A DNA stretch of 64,000 nt from positions 1 through 64,000 of the forward strand of contig NBTC02000001.1 of the NCBI GenBank assembly GCA_002082245.2. Direction: 5' to 3'. Below are positions 29,112 through 39,366 of this stretch, one piece after another. The stretch comes from Yersinia enterocolitica. GTDB taxonomy: Bacteria > Pseudomonadota > Gammaproteobacteria > Enterobacterales > Enterobacteriaceae. Position numbers and translations under genes: made by a program. Below the pieces are notes generated by a model. It made no database searches and was not told the DNA's origin. It saw only the letters and a program-made list of their open reading frames with translations. How positions within the stretch are numbered: the stretch's first letter is position 1; each line of letters opens with the position of its first letter.

Positions 29112-30418
29112 CTGTAAATAATTCTGTGTAACTGCCACCGTATTAAAGGTGATCGCTCAGGCGGTCACCGAACTCGATAATAAAACGGCTCATCGCCAGC
29201 CGCCAGTTCTGGATCGGCATACTCCATTTTTTCGACGCATCCTTGATCGCCAGATAAATAACTTTTCGTACCGAGTCGTCTGTCGGGAACACCTTGCGCT
29301 TCTTGATGGCTGCGCGGATCACGCTGTTTAGTGACTCGATGGCATTCGTTGTGTAGATGGCCTTGCGGATATCGGGTGGATAGCCGAAGAACGTATTGAG
29401 ATTTTCCCAGTGTGCACGCCAGCTTTTGCTGATTTGCGGGTATTTGTCGTCCCAGGCAACCGCGAAGTTATCCAGTGCCATCAGCGCCGCCTCTTCTGTC
29501 GGAGCCTGATATACCGTTTTCAGCCCGCCGGTGACGGCTTTGTAATCCTTCCACGAGACATATTTCAGGCTGTTGCGCACCATATGAATGATGCACAGCT
29601 GGATGTGAGTCTGCGGATACACGCTGTTTATCGCATCCGGGAAGCCCTTCAGTCCGTCCACGCAGGCAATCAGGATATCCTGAAGCCCCCGGTTTTTAAG
29701 CTCTGTCAGCACACTGAGCCAGAACTTCCCCCCTTCATTTTCTGCCAGCCACATGCCCAGCAGTTCTTTCTGGCCTTCTGTATTAATGCCCAGAGCAAGG
29801 AAGACGGCTTTGTTAATCACGCAGCCACCCTGGCGAACCTTCACCACAATACAGTCAAGATAAACAATGGGATACAGTGCATCCAGAGGTCTATTTTGCC
29901 ACTCTGTCACCTGTTCTTTAACTGCATCGGTGACTTTAGATATCAGCGTGGGCGACACATCAGCATCGTACATCTCTTTGAAGGTGGCGACGATTTCACG
30001 GGTGGTCATGCCTTTGGCGTACAGGGATAAAATCTGACTGTCCATCTGCGTGATACGCGTCTGATTTTTCTTTATCAGTTGAGGCTCGAAGGTGTTTTCT
30101 CGGTCGCGAGGCGTGTTCAGTTCGATTTCACCGTCGTCGCACAACAACGTTTTGGATGAATAGCCGTTGCGGGTATTCGAGCCTGCTTTCGGGGCATTTT
30201 TCTCATGCCCCAGATGGTCAGTCAGCTCGGCATTGAGCGCCGTTTCGACGGTTAACTTCGTCAGCATGCGGGAAAATGCATTGAGGTCGGCTTCGGTTTT
30301 AAGGCCTTTAGCCAGTTCAGCCGCGAAGGCCTTGAGTTTCTTTTCGTCCATAATTTGCCTGTCTCCGTTACTGGAGTGAACATACCAAAAACAGGCAATT
30401 ACACAATTTTAATTACAG
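29112..30418 (-). mobile_element. IS256-family insertion sequence
   Basis: The imperfect terminal repeats are CTGTAAATAATTCTGTGTAA at 29112 and, on the minus strand from 30418, CTGTAATTAAAATTGTGTAA; both continue to TGCC. One full-length transposase lies between. It is inserted in an IS30-family gene. Confidence 0.85.
29143..30351 (-). CDS. IS256-family (mutator type) transposase
   Basis: The 402-aa protein has the standard IS256 layout. The DDE residues are in PIVYLDCIVVKVRQGG (Asp), DILIACVDGLKGFPDAI (Asp) and TTNAIESLNSVIR (Glu), the last being the family's C-terminal signature. There are no internal stops. It is the best-preserved transposase in the 29-34 kb stretch. Confidence 0.92.
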   Translation of the reverse strand: MDEKKLKAFAAELAKGLKTEADLNAFSRMLTKLTVETALNAELTDHLGHEKNAPKAGSNTRNGYSSKTLLCDDGEIELNTPRDRENTFEPQLIKKNQTRITQMDSQILSLYAKGMTTREIVATFKEMYDADVSPTLISKVTDAVKEQVTEWQNRPLDALYPIVYLDCIVVKVRQGGCVINKAVFLALGINTEGQKELLGMWLAENEGGKFWLSVLTELKNRGLQDILIACVDGLKGFPDAINSVYPQTHIQLCIIHMVRNSLKYVSWKDYKAVTGGLKTVYQAPTEEAALMALDNFAVAWDDKYPQISKSWRAHWENLNTFFGYPPDIRKAIYTTNAIESLNSVIRAAIKKRKVFPTDDSVRKVIYLAIKDASKKWSMPIQNWRLAMSRFIIEFGDRLSDHL

Positions 30419-31095
30419 TCTCAATCAAGCTGCTATACCAACACTCTAACGTGATACTCATTAATTCGCTCTATCGTTATATCCAGCAGGAGCGTCAGGC
30501 CGGCGGAGACCTGTATCAGCAACTCCCTCATCGGGGAAAACAGTATAACTATCATACCGACCAGACCCCGCGTGGCCCTATTCCCAACCGTGTTGGCATT
30601 GAGCAACGGCCTGCTGAAGCTGACCTCAAACAGCAGCCTGGCCACTTCGAAATTGATACCATTTTTGGCAAAGACCAGAAGTCATTCCTGCTGACGGTGG
30701 TCGATAAAGCCGTCAAGATGGTCATTATTCGCACGCTGCCCAACAAGCGCGCAGAGACTGTGGTAGCGGCTTTCAGGGACATCGTCGCCAATACTTTCTG
30801 CGAGTTTAAAACCCTGACTGCCGACAACGGTTCTGAATTCGCCCAGCACGAGCAGATTACGGAAATCACGGGTGCGCCGGTCTACTTTGCCCGCCCTTAT
30901 CATTCCTGGGAGCGTGGGTTGAATGAACATACCCACGGGCTGAAACAGCGTTTTTACCCCAAGGGAACAGACTTCAATCAGGTCACCCATCGCAAGGTTG
31001 CTGCACTTGAACACCAGCTCAACACGCGAGGAAGAAAATCACTGGGCTATCGCACGCCGAATGAGATATTTTTAACGCACTTACAGGCGGCATAA
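30419..31095 (+). pseudogene. IS30-family transposase, C-terminal part
   Basis: After the IS256 end the frame encodes SLYRYIQQERQAGGDLYQQL and then the IS30 rve core: GHFEIDTIFGKDQKSFLL (Asp), LTADNGSEFAQH (Asp) and YHSWERGLNEHTHGLKQRF (Glu). The N-terminal helix-turn-helix portion is missing; the open frame to the left (from 30355) is IS256 DNA. The C-terminus appears complete. Confidence 0.8.
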
Positions 31096-32085
31096 AGCCC
31101 TACCATTTTGTTGCATTTAGACTGGGAATGGCGCGTGGGACTTTCGCCATAGCATACGCCGCTACTGCTGTACCTCGCCGGATTGCACCCATTCCTGATT
31201 TTTCTGTCATAGTTGCAAATCAAAAGGCTGCAGCACTGTTATATCTCTGACCTAAAGGTATAAAATAGATCCGCTTATGATATAGTTATTCCGTCGTGCC
31301 AGAACAATGCTGATAATAGTGTAATTCGGAGAATCTTGAAAATATTGCGCTGATTGATATTGATCTGGGTAAAAAATATTCCACAGCCGTTCTCAGGGTC
31401 ACCACTGGAAAGCGGTTTTCCGTAAAAATACTCCAAACTAAAACTATTTGAATTTCTGACGCCATGCCCGGTAACAGTCATCATGATGGAGTCTATCGGT
31501 GACGCTCACTTTCTGGTGTACAAATTGACCGAACAGGGGGGTATCCCAAAAAGCTAATATTGCCACAGTTTGTTCGTCCGTACGTCAAAATTAATAAAAA
31601 TGATTTCATTGATGCTGAAACAATCTGTAAAGCGGCATCACAACCTTCAATGCATATTTGTTCAGTCCAGAACAAAGCCCCAGCAGGTAATACATGTCTT
31701 GCGCAGGGTTAGAGAGCTCTTCATGTTTTTTACTGGCGCTGAGTGTTAGCCACCGGAAAGAACTCACGTTGATAACGCGCTTTGCTGAAATTTTTGGGGA
31801 TAACAAATTTTTACCGTACCTCGCAAAGTTACGGCACGGTAAAATCTACGTAAACATTATGTATTACCTTCTTGAGCAACTTAAATATTTGGAGTATCAA
31901 CTATAAATATCGCTGGACGTAGGACGTAGATACAGCAGTCCTGCGTTTACTGCTGATCCCCAGTGTCGGCCCTCCCTCTTACCGCAAATTTGATTTCTGC
32001 GTAGTTACGCGATGGGAAAATAGTACAGGAGCCGCAGGGATTTTGCCACTTCAGTATAGCAAAGAAAGACGAATCAACTTGTTGG
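31096..32085 (+). pseudogene. Decayed IS91 fragment joined to IS110 transposase pseudogene
   Basis: 31130-31235 matches the IS91 zinc-cluster codons (CCTSPDCTHS-like, then CHSCKSKGCS). After an internal deletion, CTCTGACCTAAAGG marks the IS91 right end at about 31245. From about 31336 a degraded copy of the IS110 gene at 26026 is recognisable (ENIALIDIDLGK-like, KINKNDFIDAETICKA-like) with many stops and indels to about 32085. The IS91-to-IS110 junction is the same as at 25960. Confidence 0.65.
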
Positions 32086-32515
32086 TATAAGTAAGCAGGA
32101 CTGGACAATAAACTGTCAAGGATTTATTGAGCTACGACAAAAGGAGAAGGGTCTTTGAAATTTATTAATAACCGGTTATTAATATATTACTTTTTTATAA
32201 ATTTCACATCTAGTTTCGCGTATACTGAACATTGATGATACGAATGATCAAACAGCCTGATGATAAACCTGTGATTAGGAATAACTGATTAAAGGCAACC
32301 CGATTTTTAAGGTTTATGTGGTGCGGAACTCGTCGAGGCGCGCACATCTAACCTATTTTGACACTGAATAGCTTCATGCAAACCAATAATTTCTTCGGCA
32401 TATCAGTGTAGAAAAAACGGAAGTGATCATAGATATCTAACTATCAATACTTCTTTTTTATGGGCATGCCTTTCATTACTTAAAAGGAAAGAAAGTTTCG
32501 TTGACGAAATATTCC
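32086..32515. other. Gene-free region with a 22-bp palindrome and palindrome copy 3
   Basis: No open frame of note. 32163-32184 is a perfect palindrome with arms TATTAATAACC / GGTTATTAATA. At 32496-32509 lies TTTCGT-TG-ACGAAA, the third copy of the motif listed at 28943. Confidence 0.5.
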
Positions 32516-33370
32516 TTTGCGGTAGCACGCCTACGGCGTGAACTAAGACTCTATTAGAGAGCGACTTTCATCAATAATCGTAACTCGCTATCATCCCGCG
32601 TATGCACATACCTCGGCCCGTGAAATTTATCTTTCAGATTGATGAGGGATGGGGCCTATTACTCGCTAAACATAGCAAATACTATCTCCGAATAGACTAA
32701 ATTCGTCATCGTGCAGTGGCTTGCCGAGCAACAGCACATCCTGCCCGACTGCGACTGGCAAAATATTACCTTTACCATACCCATTTGCTTTAGTCCTTCG
32801 TCAACAACAACAACTGGCCACTGCTGAACGACCTGTTTCGCTAGGCCCGAAAGCAGGGCAGGGTGTCAAGGTCGGTATTATCTGTGCACTGCATGCCTAT
32901 CGCCGCCAGCTGAATCAGCCCCCCGCACATCCACGTTTCCGTTACCCGCAGCAGCCTCGACGTCAAACGAGGCATCTGGCACACCCTGTTTATTTAAGAA
33001 GAAGCACCTGGAGGAAATATAGTGCCGTATCGTTATGCACCTACTTCGGCCAGTTATGACCATTTCAATCCCGAGTCATGACATGACTGGGCCATATCCG
33101 TGATAAGCACCAGTGCAGCACTATCTACATTAACAGTACCGGCGCCTAGGAAGTACATTTTGCCAATAACAGCCGTGGTGTCTGGCGCAGCGTAAAATAC
33201 TAGGCAGCTACCTGAAACGCTCTCCAGTGGTGGCATCAAAGCTACGTCATTATCGTTGAGGTGTCATAGTTCATCAGTACTACGATCACCGCACGTAGCA
33301 GCACCACAACCAAAAAATCACACAGGAGGAGATGCTGCAGCACTACACATCAGGCAACATCATAAATTAT
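32516..33370 (+). pseudogene. Strongly decayed IS91-family element
   Basis: An altered hairpin end (GCACGCCTACGGCGTGAAC) and ACTAAGACTCTATTAGAGAG precede an ATG near 32602 reading MHIPRPVKFIFQIDEGWGLL. Later fragments (AEQQHILPDC, CALHAYRRQLNQ, LGSYLKRSP-like) follow the order of the intact transposase but in several frames with deletions. It is the oldest-looking IS91 copy here. Confidence 0.65.
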
Positions 33371-34446
33371 CTGCTCAAGACAGTTGCTAACCATCACTAT
33401 ATTGAACACTAAATTAAAAACTTCATCTATTTATATTTTTAGGTAATTATACAAATTCAAGGTTAAACCTTATTGAAGGCATTATATCGTATTGCAAATA
33501 AATTCCATTCAGATTTAAATCAAAGTGACTCGATAACAAATACTAATCAGAAGTAGGGCAGGGGGAGATAGATTTAAGGTTTAATTGACAATCTTTTTTA
33601 AAGAAATATTTCGTTAACGAAATATTTTCACAGCTATTGCACTTTAAATGCCAAGTACTGTAGTGTTTTAGAAAGAATTGCTCAATATCAATATTATTTG
33701 GTTTATGGTGATATTTCGAGGGGTTAATTTATAATAATTAAAACCATTTATTAACATGTAGGATCTCATTTGTTATTTTTTATTACTATCTTCCACAGCG
33801 TTAATCATAGATTTAATTAAAATGCTTAATTAGTTTCTATCTGTAAATACCTATCTTGATGAAGTTTCGTACTATTGAGTAACTCTACAATATTATCATC
33901 ACTTTCTGAAACTAATAGACGAGTAGTCAGCAGAGCGCCAGAACTAAAATCATCGCCACTAATTTATGAAATATTGAGATAATGGAATAGTAGGAAATAT
34001 CAAAAACCATTTATTATTAAACTAGTATATATCATCAAATAAAATAGAATCAAAAGTATGTTCAATGAATATTGAACCTTGTTGCGTCAAATCAGTGGCA
34101 GTACTCATGAAAAAAATTTAATAATGCATTTTCAAAATACCACGCCGACACTTTAGACTTTTCATAGCTAGACTCACTAATATATATAATATTCAGCTCA
34201 TTCAAAAAATCCGTTATCGATCAAGATTAAATTCATAACACAAAAAGTCTAAAGAATATTCTGAGATACGATCGAACATCATTCTAAAAAAAAGCATACC
34301 AGCTAATAGTCAGATATTAGTGTTGCATGCACATCACCTAAATAATAAAACTCATTTCAAAAGGGTTAACTTTTGATGAAGGTATACAGTTACGTCAAGA
34401 CCAGTAGAAATATACGAACATAGTTAAATACGTTAAGTATCATCAG
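33371..34446. other. AT-rich gene-free region
   Basis: About 1.08 kb with no supported gene, downstream of the ColE2-type rep. It holds a perfect 24-bp palindrome at 33604-33627 (arms AAATATTTCGT / ACGAAATATTT around TA), the fourth copy of the TTTCGT-NN-ACGAAA motif. ColE2-type origins lie just downstream of rep, so the origin may be near 34390-34446, but I cannot identify it. Confidence 0.45.
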
Positions 34447-35703
34447 TTACCCATCATCGGGGCACAATGTACCATCTGAAAGATCATCTGAAAGATCATC
34501 TGAATTACTTAATACCATACTATCACTCAGAGAAGAACGGTTAATAACTGTTTCTTTTACGAAACCACAAACAGGAACAGTTATCTGATGTACACCATAC
34601 TTAACATTTTGAACAACACCTGAAGCTCCCCTTTTAAGCAAAATAACAGAGTTTGGTTGGGCTTCTATTTCATTAATGACGTGCTTATATTTTGCGACAG
34701 TTTGCCGGGTTAGTGTTGTTAACTTGGAAATAGTTGATAGCCGTAATTTATCCCCTCGTCCAAGGAGGTGGCGACATGCTAATCGGATCTTAGATTCCGT
34801 TTGTGACTGACGCTTTTCATGAGTACGTTTTGCAGATAATCTTTGTCGTTCATACAGAGGCAGGGAAGGGGCTAGTGACATTGCTCCTCGATGGCAGCGG
34901 GAACAACCGGTATAGTTATCCCACGTCCAGCGAGCCACACTCTTTACAGTCGCCTTAACCTGAGACACCGTTAAATTAGCGTGGAATCCCCGACGTATAA
35001 AATTATTGTGATTATGAGCAAATGCATCGAGTCTTCTAATAAAGTTCGTGTAGGAGCTTGTATCGCGCATTGTTGCAACGATGGAGTATGCATAGAAACG
35101 TAACTCTTCAAAAATAGTACAGTGCCTGGAATGAGCAACTGCATCCATATTAGGGCCAGTACCCCAACGAGTCGCAACCAGCTCAACACTTTCTGCCAGT
35201 TCTCCAAGCTCATACTCTTTGTTGTGGATTTCGGTAGTAGCCCACCACGGATGCCCAGGCGTTTTAGCCACAGGGCCACTATAGGCCTCATCAGCGTCCA
35301 TTTTCTGCGCCATAGCGCTATAGATGGCTTTCATATACTGAATAGGCTTAGCATGAGCATGTTCGGAGGTACAAACAGGAACTACAGCGTAGTAGAGGTG
35401 AGCATGGCCATTACGGCGATTACGAACAATTAGATTAGGCGCTGGCAACCCCACATCATCCCAAATATTGGCATTGGTATGATCTAGGTCGAAAATGAGC
35501 CATGAAACCATGCCGGTTCGATTAACCTGCATATAAGGATATCTAATAGCATAGTGAGCAGGACGCACTAAAGCCGCCGTTTTATTATCACTACAGCGGG
35601 GCAGATAAGGTGCTTCCGTTAAAATACGGTTGAGTGCAGTTCCTGGTTGATTAAACCTTAACTGAATCTCCGCATTAACGTATGAGCGCATTACTGTAGC
35701 CAT
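34447..35703 (-). CDS. ColE2-type replication initiator/primase
   Basis: The N-terminal ~230 residues resemble ColE2-P9 Rep: WLIFDLDHTNANIWDDVGLP, APNLIVRNRRNGHAHLYYAV, then GPVAKTPGHPWWATTE and YELGELAESVEL. This protein binds the origin and synthesises the primer itself. The ~190-residue C-terminus, with helix-turn-helix-like LSTISKLTTLTRQTVAKYKH, is longer than ColE2 Rep (~300 aa). I prefer ATG 35703 (MATVMRSYVNAEIQ); the frame is open to a TTG at 35742. The ribosome binding site is weak, as in ColE2. The C-terminal end has a short acidic repeat (SDDLSDDLSDG). Confidence 0.8.
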   Translation of the reverse strand: MATVMRSYVNAEIQLRFNQPGTALNRILTEAPYLPRCSDNKTAALVRPAHYAIRYPYMQVNRTGMVSWLIFDLDHTNANIWDDVGLPAPNLIVRNRRNGHAHLYYAVVPVCTSEHAHAKPIQYMKAIYSAMAQKMDADEAYSGPVAKTPGHPWWATTEIHNKEYELGELAESVELVATRWGTGPNMDAVAHSRHCTIFEELRFYAYSIVATMRDTSSYTNFIRRLDAFAHNHNNFIRRGFHANLTVSQVKATVKSVARWTWDNYTGCSRCHRGAMSLAPSLPLYERQRLSAKRTHEKRQSQTESKIRLACRHLLGRGDKLRLSTISKLTTLTRQTVAKYKHVINEIEAQPNSVILLKRGASGVVQNVKYGVHQITVPVCGFVKETVINRSSLSDSMVLSNSDDLSDDLSDGTLCPDDG

Positions 35704-35819
35704 AAAGATACTGGCCACAAAAACACGGCTTTTGAGTTGCAACTAAACGCAACTAGAGCGTCTCGATGCAAAATAATCGTTTTTTTATTAATCATACTGT
35801 TTTTTGGGCGAACAAATCC

Positions 35820-35848
35820 TTGCAGGCAGTCGCGACAAACAGTAAGAT
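35820..35848 (+). promoter_or_regulatory. Promoter for an antisense RNA to the rep leader
   Basis: TTGCAG (35820-35825) and TAAGAT (35843-35848) are spaced 17 bp apart, pointing right, opposite to rep. A strong terminator follows about 70 bp later. The spacing and orientation fit the RNAI promoter of ColE2-type plasmids. Confidence 0.45.
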
Positions 35849-35854
35849 GGAGAC

Positions 35855-35950
35855 CTATTCGATGTTGGTCAGTTCTTACTTACAGCGTTTGTTTGTTGCG
35901 GACTGTCTAGCTACAAGGCCTCATGTTGGCGCATGAGGCCTTTGTTTTAT
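35855..35950 (+). ncRNA. Putative ~95-nt antisense RNA controlling rep
   Basis: This is the predicted transcript between the promoter above and the terminator at 35915-35950. It is complementary to the leader of rep (rep starts at 35703 on the other strand). In ColE2 plasmids an antisense RNAI of ~115 nt blocks Rep translation and sets copy number; that mechanism is assumed by analogy. Confidence 0.45.
35915..35950 (+). terminator. Rho-independent terminator
   Basis: An 11-bp perfect stem AAGGCCTCATG / CATGAGGCCTT with a 6-base loop is followed by TGTTTTATTT on the plus strand. The T-rich side shows that it ends a rightward transcript, i.e. the antisense RNA rather than rep. Confidence 0.75.
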
Positions 35951-35957
35951 TTGTTAG

Positions 35958-36203
35958 TTACCCTTTTATCTCAACTTTGACGTGTTTAAGTTCTCCGGCC
36001 CTGTTCTTCAGGGAAGCGAGTGCGTGGGTGAAATCTTTCCAACGGCGTGGGGTTTTAGAACGAGTCGTGATTGGAAGTTCATCACCAAACACTGTTCTAA
36101 GGTTTACAATTATGCGATGTTGATCATCAGTAAGATCTTTTTCAATGATCACTCTTTCGATTGTTCCCGCTTTCGCGAGTTCAGCGAAAACACTGAGTTG
36201 CAT
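35958..36203 (-). CDS. Small plasmid protein of unknown function
   Basis: The start at ATG 36203 is supported by GGGAGGAGA 4 bases upstream on the minus strand; longer starts to 36311 lack such a site. The 81-aa product (MQLSVFAELAKAGTIERVII...) is basic and ends LKHVKVEIKG. It has no membrane segment. It lies upstream of the rep leader in the same orientation and might be transcribed with rep or regulate it. I do not recognise the family. Confidence 0.6.
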   Translation of the reverse strand: MQLSVFAELAKAGTIERVIIEKDLTDDQHRIIVNLRTVFGDELPITTRSKTPRRWKDFTHALASLKNRAGELKHVKVEIKG

Positions 36204-37128
36204 GTTGTCTCCTCCCTTCACGAATCGTTGCTGATATACCATTATCAGTATACAATCACTCATACGCAAGCGTTTTCGGATCATTCCTGAATCATTTTCG
36301 ATCGACAACAACGGGGGTATTTTTATGCAAAATTTAGCTTTTCACCTCCTTGTCTCAATTCGTCCTCGTCCCGCCACGATCCCTGCTGAAAATCATTAAT
36401 CTGCCAAGCTGATGGCTCGTAAGCATTGACTAATTGTATGATGAAACGGTGAGTAAACTTATCGATCAAACTCAATAAAAAGTCGCAGCTTTATTTTCTT
36501 TATATCTATTTATCGCCTGCGTTACACAACATCTGCACGCTTAATCTGAAATCATAATCTTTTGATGTGCCAATACGTTAGAATAGGCTCTCGACTGTTA
36601 AGCTACGCAACGCTACCTATCTGCAGGATATAATAAACTCCCGTGGGTTGTTCCAATCCTGTTCTATACAGATTTTATGATATGGGCACTAGCACTGATG
36701 AGTGACTTCCGGCAACTATCTATCCTGCGAATATTTACTCAGCTTTAACTGCTTGTTGCAATATTTATTGCTGTTAACTCAGGTATTAACCGGATTGTAA
36801 AACCAATTAGAGGACGGTAGCCTTACTGATTGAAAAATTCCCTTCTCGTTGATTAAAAGGAGCCGGTTAATCATGGCTGCGCAAATTAATAATATCTACA
36901 TACTATTTCCATTCATGCCACAACCACACGAATCATTCCAAAACTACCACTGATACGGGTAGTCATGTTGTGTGACGGTGAATTTTTCAGTTATTAGTGC
37001 AATGCAATTAATGATTTTAATATTGTTAAGTTTTTTAGACGTCAGCAAAAATAGAAAAGAATCGGCACTCAATCATCAAAGCGAACTCAACGATATATTG
37101 CCATCTATTTATTCTAATGGACATGATT
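36204..37128. other. Intergenic region upstream of dctA
   Basis: About 920 bp with no supported gene. A 24-codon ORF (ATG 36325 to stop 36399, MQNLAFHLLVSIRPRPATIP...) follows GGGGG but has no other support. The dctA promoter should lie in the AT-rich last 150 bp. Confidence 0.35.
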
Positions 37129-38424
37129 ATGAAAGTTTCAATATTTAAAAGTCTTTATTTTCAGGTGGTAGCTGCAATTGCATTAGGCGTATTGTTAGGA
37201 CGCTTTTATCCATATCTCGCTATAGAGATGAAACCTCTGGGAGATGGATTTGTTAAACTCATTAAAATGATTATTGCCCCCGTGATTTTCTGCACCGTCG
37301 TAACCGGAATAGCGGGTATGGAGAATATGAAGGCCGTTGGCCGTACCGGGGCAATAGCACTGCTCTATTTTGAAATAGTCAGCACCATTGCATTATTCAT
37401 TGGTTTGTTGATGGTTAACGTCGCGCAACCCGGTGTTGGTATGAATATTGACCCGACAACACTGGATCCAAAAGCGGTTGCGCTATATGTCGAACAAGCC
37501 TCACAACAAGGGCTTGTCCCCTTCTTGCTGGATATCATCCCCGGTAGTGTTGTGGGGGCATTCGCCAGTGGTAATATTTTGCAAGTATTGCTATTTGCCA
37601 TTCTATTTGGATTTTCTTTGCATCGTTTGGCAGAGAAAGGTCAGTTAATCTTTAATGTTATCGGGAGTTTCTCTCATGTTATCTTTGGTATTATCAATAT
37701 TATTATGCGCCTAGCACCTATTGGTGCTTTCGGTGCAATAGCCTTTACTATCGGTAAATATGGCGTAAGTAGCCTGATGCAATTGGGTCAGTTGATCATT
37801 TGCTTCTATGTTACCTGTATCCTATTTGTGGTTGTGGTGCTAGGTTCTATTGCTAAATTTAATGGTTTTAATATATTCAAATTTATCCGCTATATAAAAG
37901 AAGAACTCCTGATCGTATTGGGAACATCCTCTTCCGAATCTGTCTTACCACGTATGTTGAACAAGATGGAGAAAGCAGGATGCCAGAAATCCGTGGTGGG
38001 ATTAGTTATCCCGACGGGTTACTCCTTTAATCTGGACGGTACCTCTATTTATCTGACCATGGCAATAGTATTTATCGCACAGGCGACCAACACGCATATG
38101 GATTTAATTCATCAGATAACATTATTGGCAGTGCTGTTGATCTCCTCAAAAGGGGCTGCCGGAGTAACCGGTAGTGGCTTTATTGTATTAGCCGCAACCA
38201 TTTCTGCCGTTGGCTATTTGCCATTGGCTGGGTTAGCGCTGATCCTGGGGGTTGATCGCTTTATGTCAGAAGCGAGGGCTCTGACCAATCTGGTGGGTAA
38301 CGGGGTTGCCACTATAGTAGTCGCCAAATGGTGTAACCAATTGGATAACGACCAATTACAGGCCGCGTTATCAAACCAAACACCACCTGATAGTGAAATA
38401 GGAAAGGGGATCTCTTCCTCCTGA
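37129..38424 (+). CDS. dctA: C4-dicarboxylate/H+ symporter DctA
   Basis: The protein is closely similar to E. coli DctA (428 aa) along its length, from [20 protein letters not shown] to the C-terminus. It is an inner-membrane glutamate-type (DAACS) symporter taking up succinate, fumarate and malate. The re-entrant-loop signatures are visible: [12 protein letters not shown] (HP1), [18 protein letters not shown] (TM7) and [20 protein letters not shown] (HP2). The first Met at 37117 would add four residues; 37129 matches the E. coli start. It is intact, unlike much around it, and is unusual for a plasmid-like, IS-rich region. Confidence 0.92.
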   Translation: MKVSIFKSLYFQVVAAIALGVLLGRFYPYLAIEMKPLGDGFVKLIKMIIAPVIFCTVVTGIAGMENMKAVGRTGAIALLYFEIVSTIALFIGLLMVNVAQPGVGMNIDPTTLDPKAVALYVEQASQQGLVPFLLDIIPGSVVGAFASGNILQVLLFAILFGFSLHRLAEKGQLIFNVIGSFSHVIFGIINIIMRLAPIGAFGAIAFTIGKYGVSSLMQLGQLIICFYVTCILFVVVVLGSIAKFNGFNIFKFIRYIKEELLIVLGTSSSESVLPRMLNKMEKAGCQKSVVGLVIPTGYSFNLDGTSIYLTMAIVFIAQATNTHMDLIHQITLLAVLLISSKGAAGVTGSGFIVLAATISAVGYLPLAGLALILGVDRFMSEARALTNLVGNGVATIVVAKWCNQLDNDQLQAALSNQTPPDSEIGKGISSS

Positions 38425-38510
38425 TAGGTCTCTAGTAAAAAACCGGGCTCATAATGGGCTATACCGCCGAATTCCACCAGATTTAGACCGGCACTACTGA
38501 TAAAGAACTG

Positions 38511-38968
38511 ATGGCATTAACGCAGAAATATCTGGGGTTTTACCGTTATGCACTGATAATGGAAACCGCATTTGAACAGGAGAGCCAAAAAACATCTCGG
38601 TCTTATGACGGACTGCCGGAATTATCTGAGACGCATAAGAAAGTCATGGAGAAAATACTGATCACGGCCAGCCATGCTGGAACAAGGATATCTGGCTTAT
38701 CAGGAAACGCCCTTGCGGTATTTGATGGACAGGTAACTCAACTAGAGCTGTCATTCGATTCATGGTTTGGTATGTATCCTGAATCAATTCATGTGCTTGA
38801 CTGGTTTCATATTACGATGCGGCTGACGGTGCTCATGCAATATGCAAAGGGACTGCAGGCATCAGATCCGGATACGGGTAGTAAGGTTTCGGCGCTTCTG
38901 GAAAGCAGTAAACGATACCTCTGGCATGGCAATGTAGTCGCTGCACTGGAGCATATTGATGATTGCGT
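38511..38968 (+). pseudogene. Chimeric ORF: unknown N-terminus joined to ISKra4 transposase fragment
   Basis: From codon ~86 (38766 on) the protein is [20 protein letters not shown] ... LEHIDDC, identical to an internal piece of the ISKra4 transposase at 56421-57824. The first ~85 residues (MALTQKYLGFYRYALIMETA ... GLPELSETHKKVMEKI) are not recognised. The frame ends inside the IS66 left end at 38969. A short ISKra4 terminus survives at 41394-41411 beyond the IS66. Confidence 0.6.
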
Positions 38969-39048
38969 GTAATACTACGGTGAACTCACATTCCAATTAA
39001 TTTTCGTCCAGGTAACATGCCGTTATGTTCATCAGACGGAGAAGTAAA

Positions 39049-39366
39049 ATGCCTAAACACTATACCCCTGAGTGTAAAATACACCACCTTGAGGCATGGC
39101 GGGCCAGCGGGCTGACTCGCCGTCAGTACTGTCAATCTCAGGGGATCAGTGAGGGGACCTTCAAGCACTGGCCTTCCCAAACAAAAAATAAATATAATCC
39201 CTCTCCCGGACTGCCCTCCGTCCTCCCGGTTCAGATAGCACGACCTTTACCGATTGATTCGTTGACCGACCCGGTCATGCTTTACCTCCCCGGGGGCTGC
39301 AGAGTGGCCTGCCAACCCGCTCAACTGGGTGATGTCTTCAAGGCCCTCAACTATGCTCAAGCCTGA
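39049..39366 (+). CDS. tnpA: IS66 TnpA
   Basis: ATG 39049 (MPKHYTPECKIHHLEAWRAS) has GGAGAAG 4 bases upstream; the frame is open to 39025. The ~105-aa protein has the TnpA helix-turn-helix (LTRRQYCQSQGISEGTFKHW). It overlaps tnpB by 14 bases, which fits translational coupling. Confidence 0.85.
   Translation: MPKHYTPECKIHHLEAWRASGLTRRQYCQSQGISEGTFKHWPSQTKNKYNPSPGLPSVLPVQIARPLPIDSLTDPVMLYLPGGCRVACQPAQLGDVFKALNYAQA

Noticed and set aside
29410..30030. 206-aa plus-strand frame in the IS256 element
   Set aside because: Antisense of the transposase core.
34380..34446. ColE2-type origin core just downstream of rep
   Set aside because: AAGACCAGTAG at about 34398 faintly resembles the ColE2 origin, but the match is too short to call.
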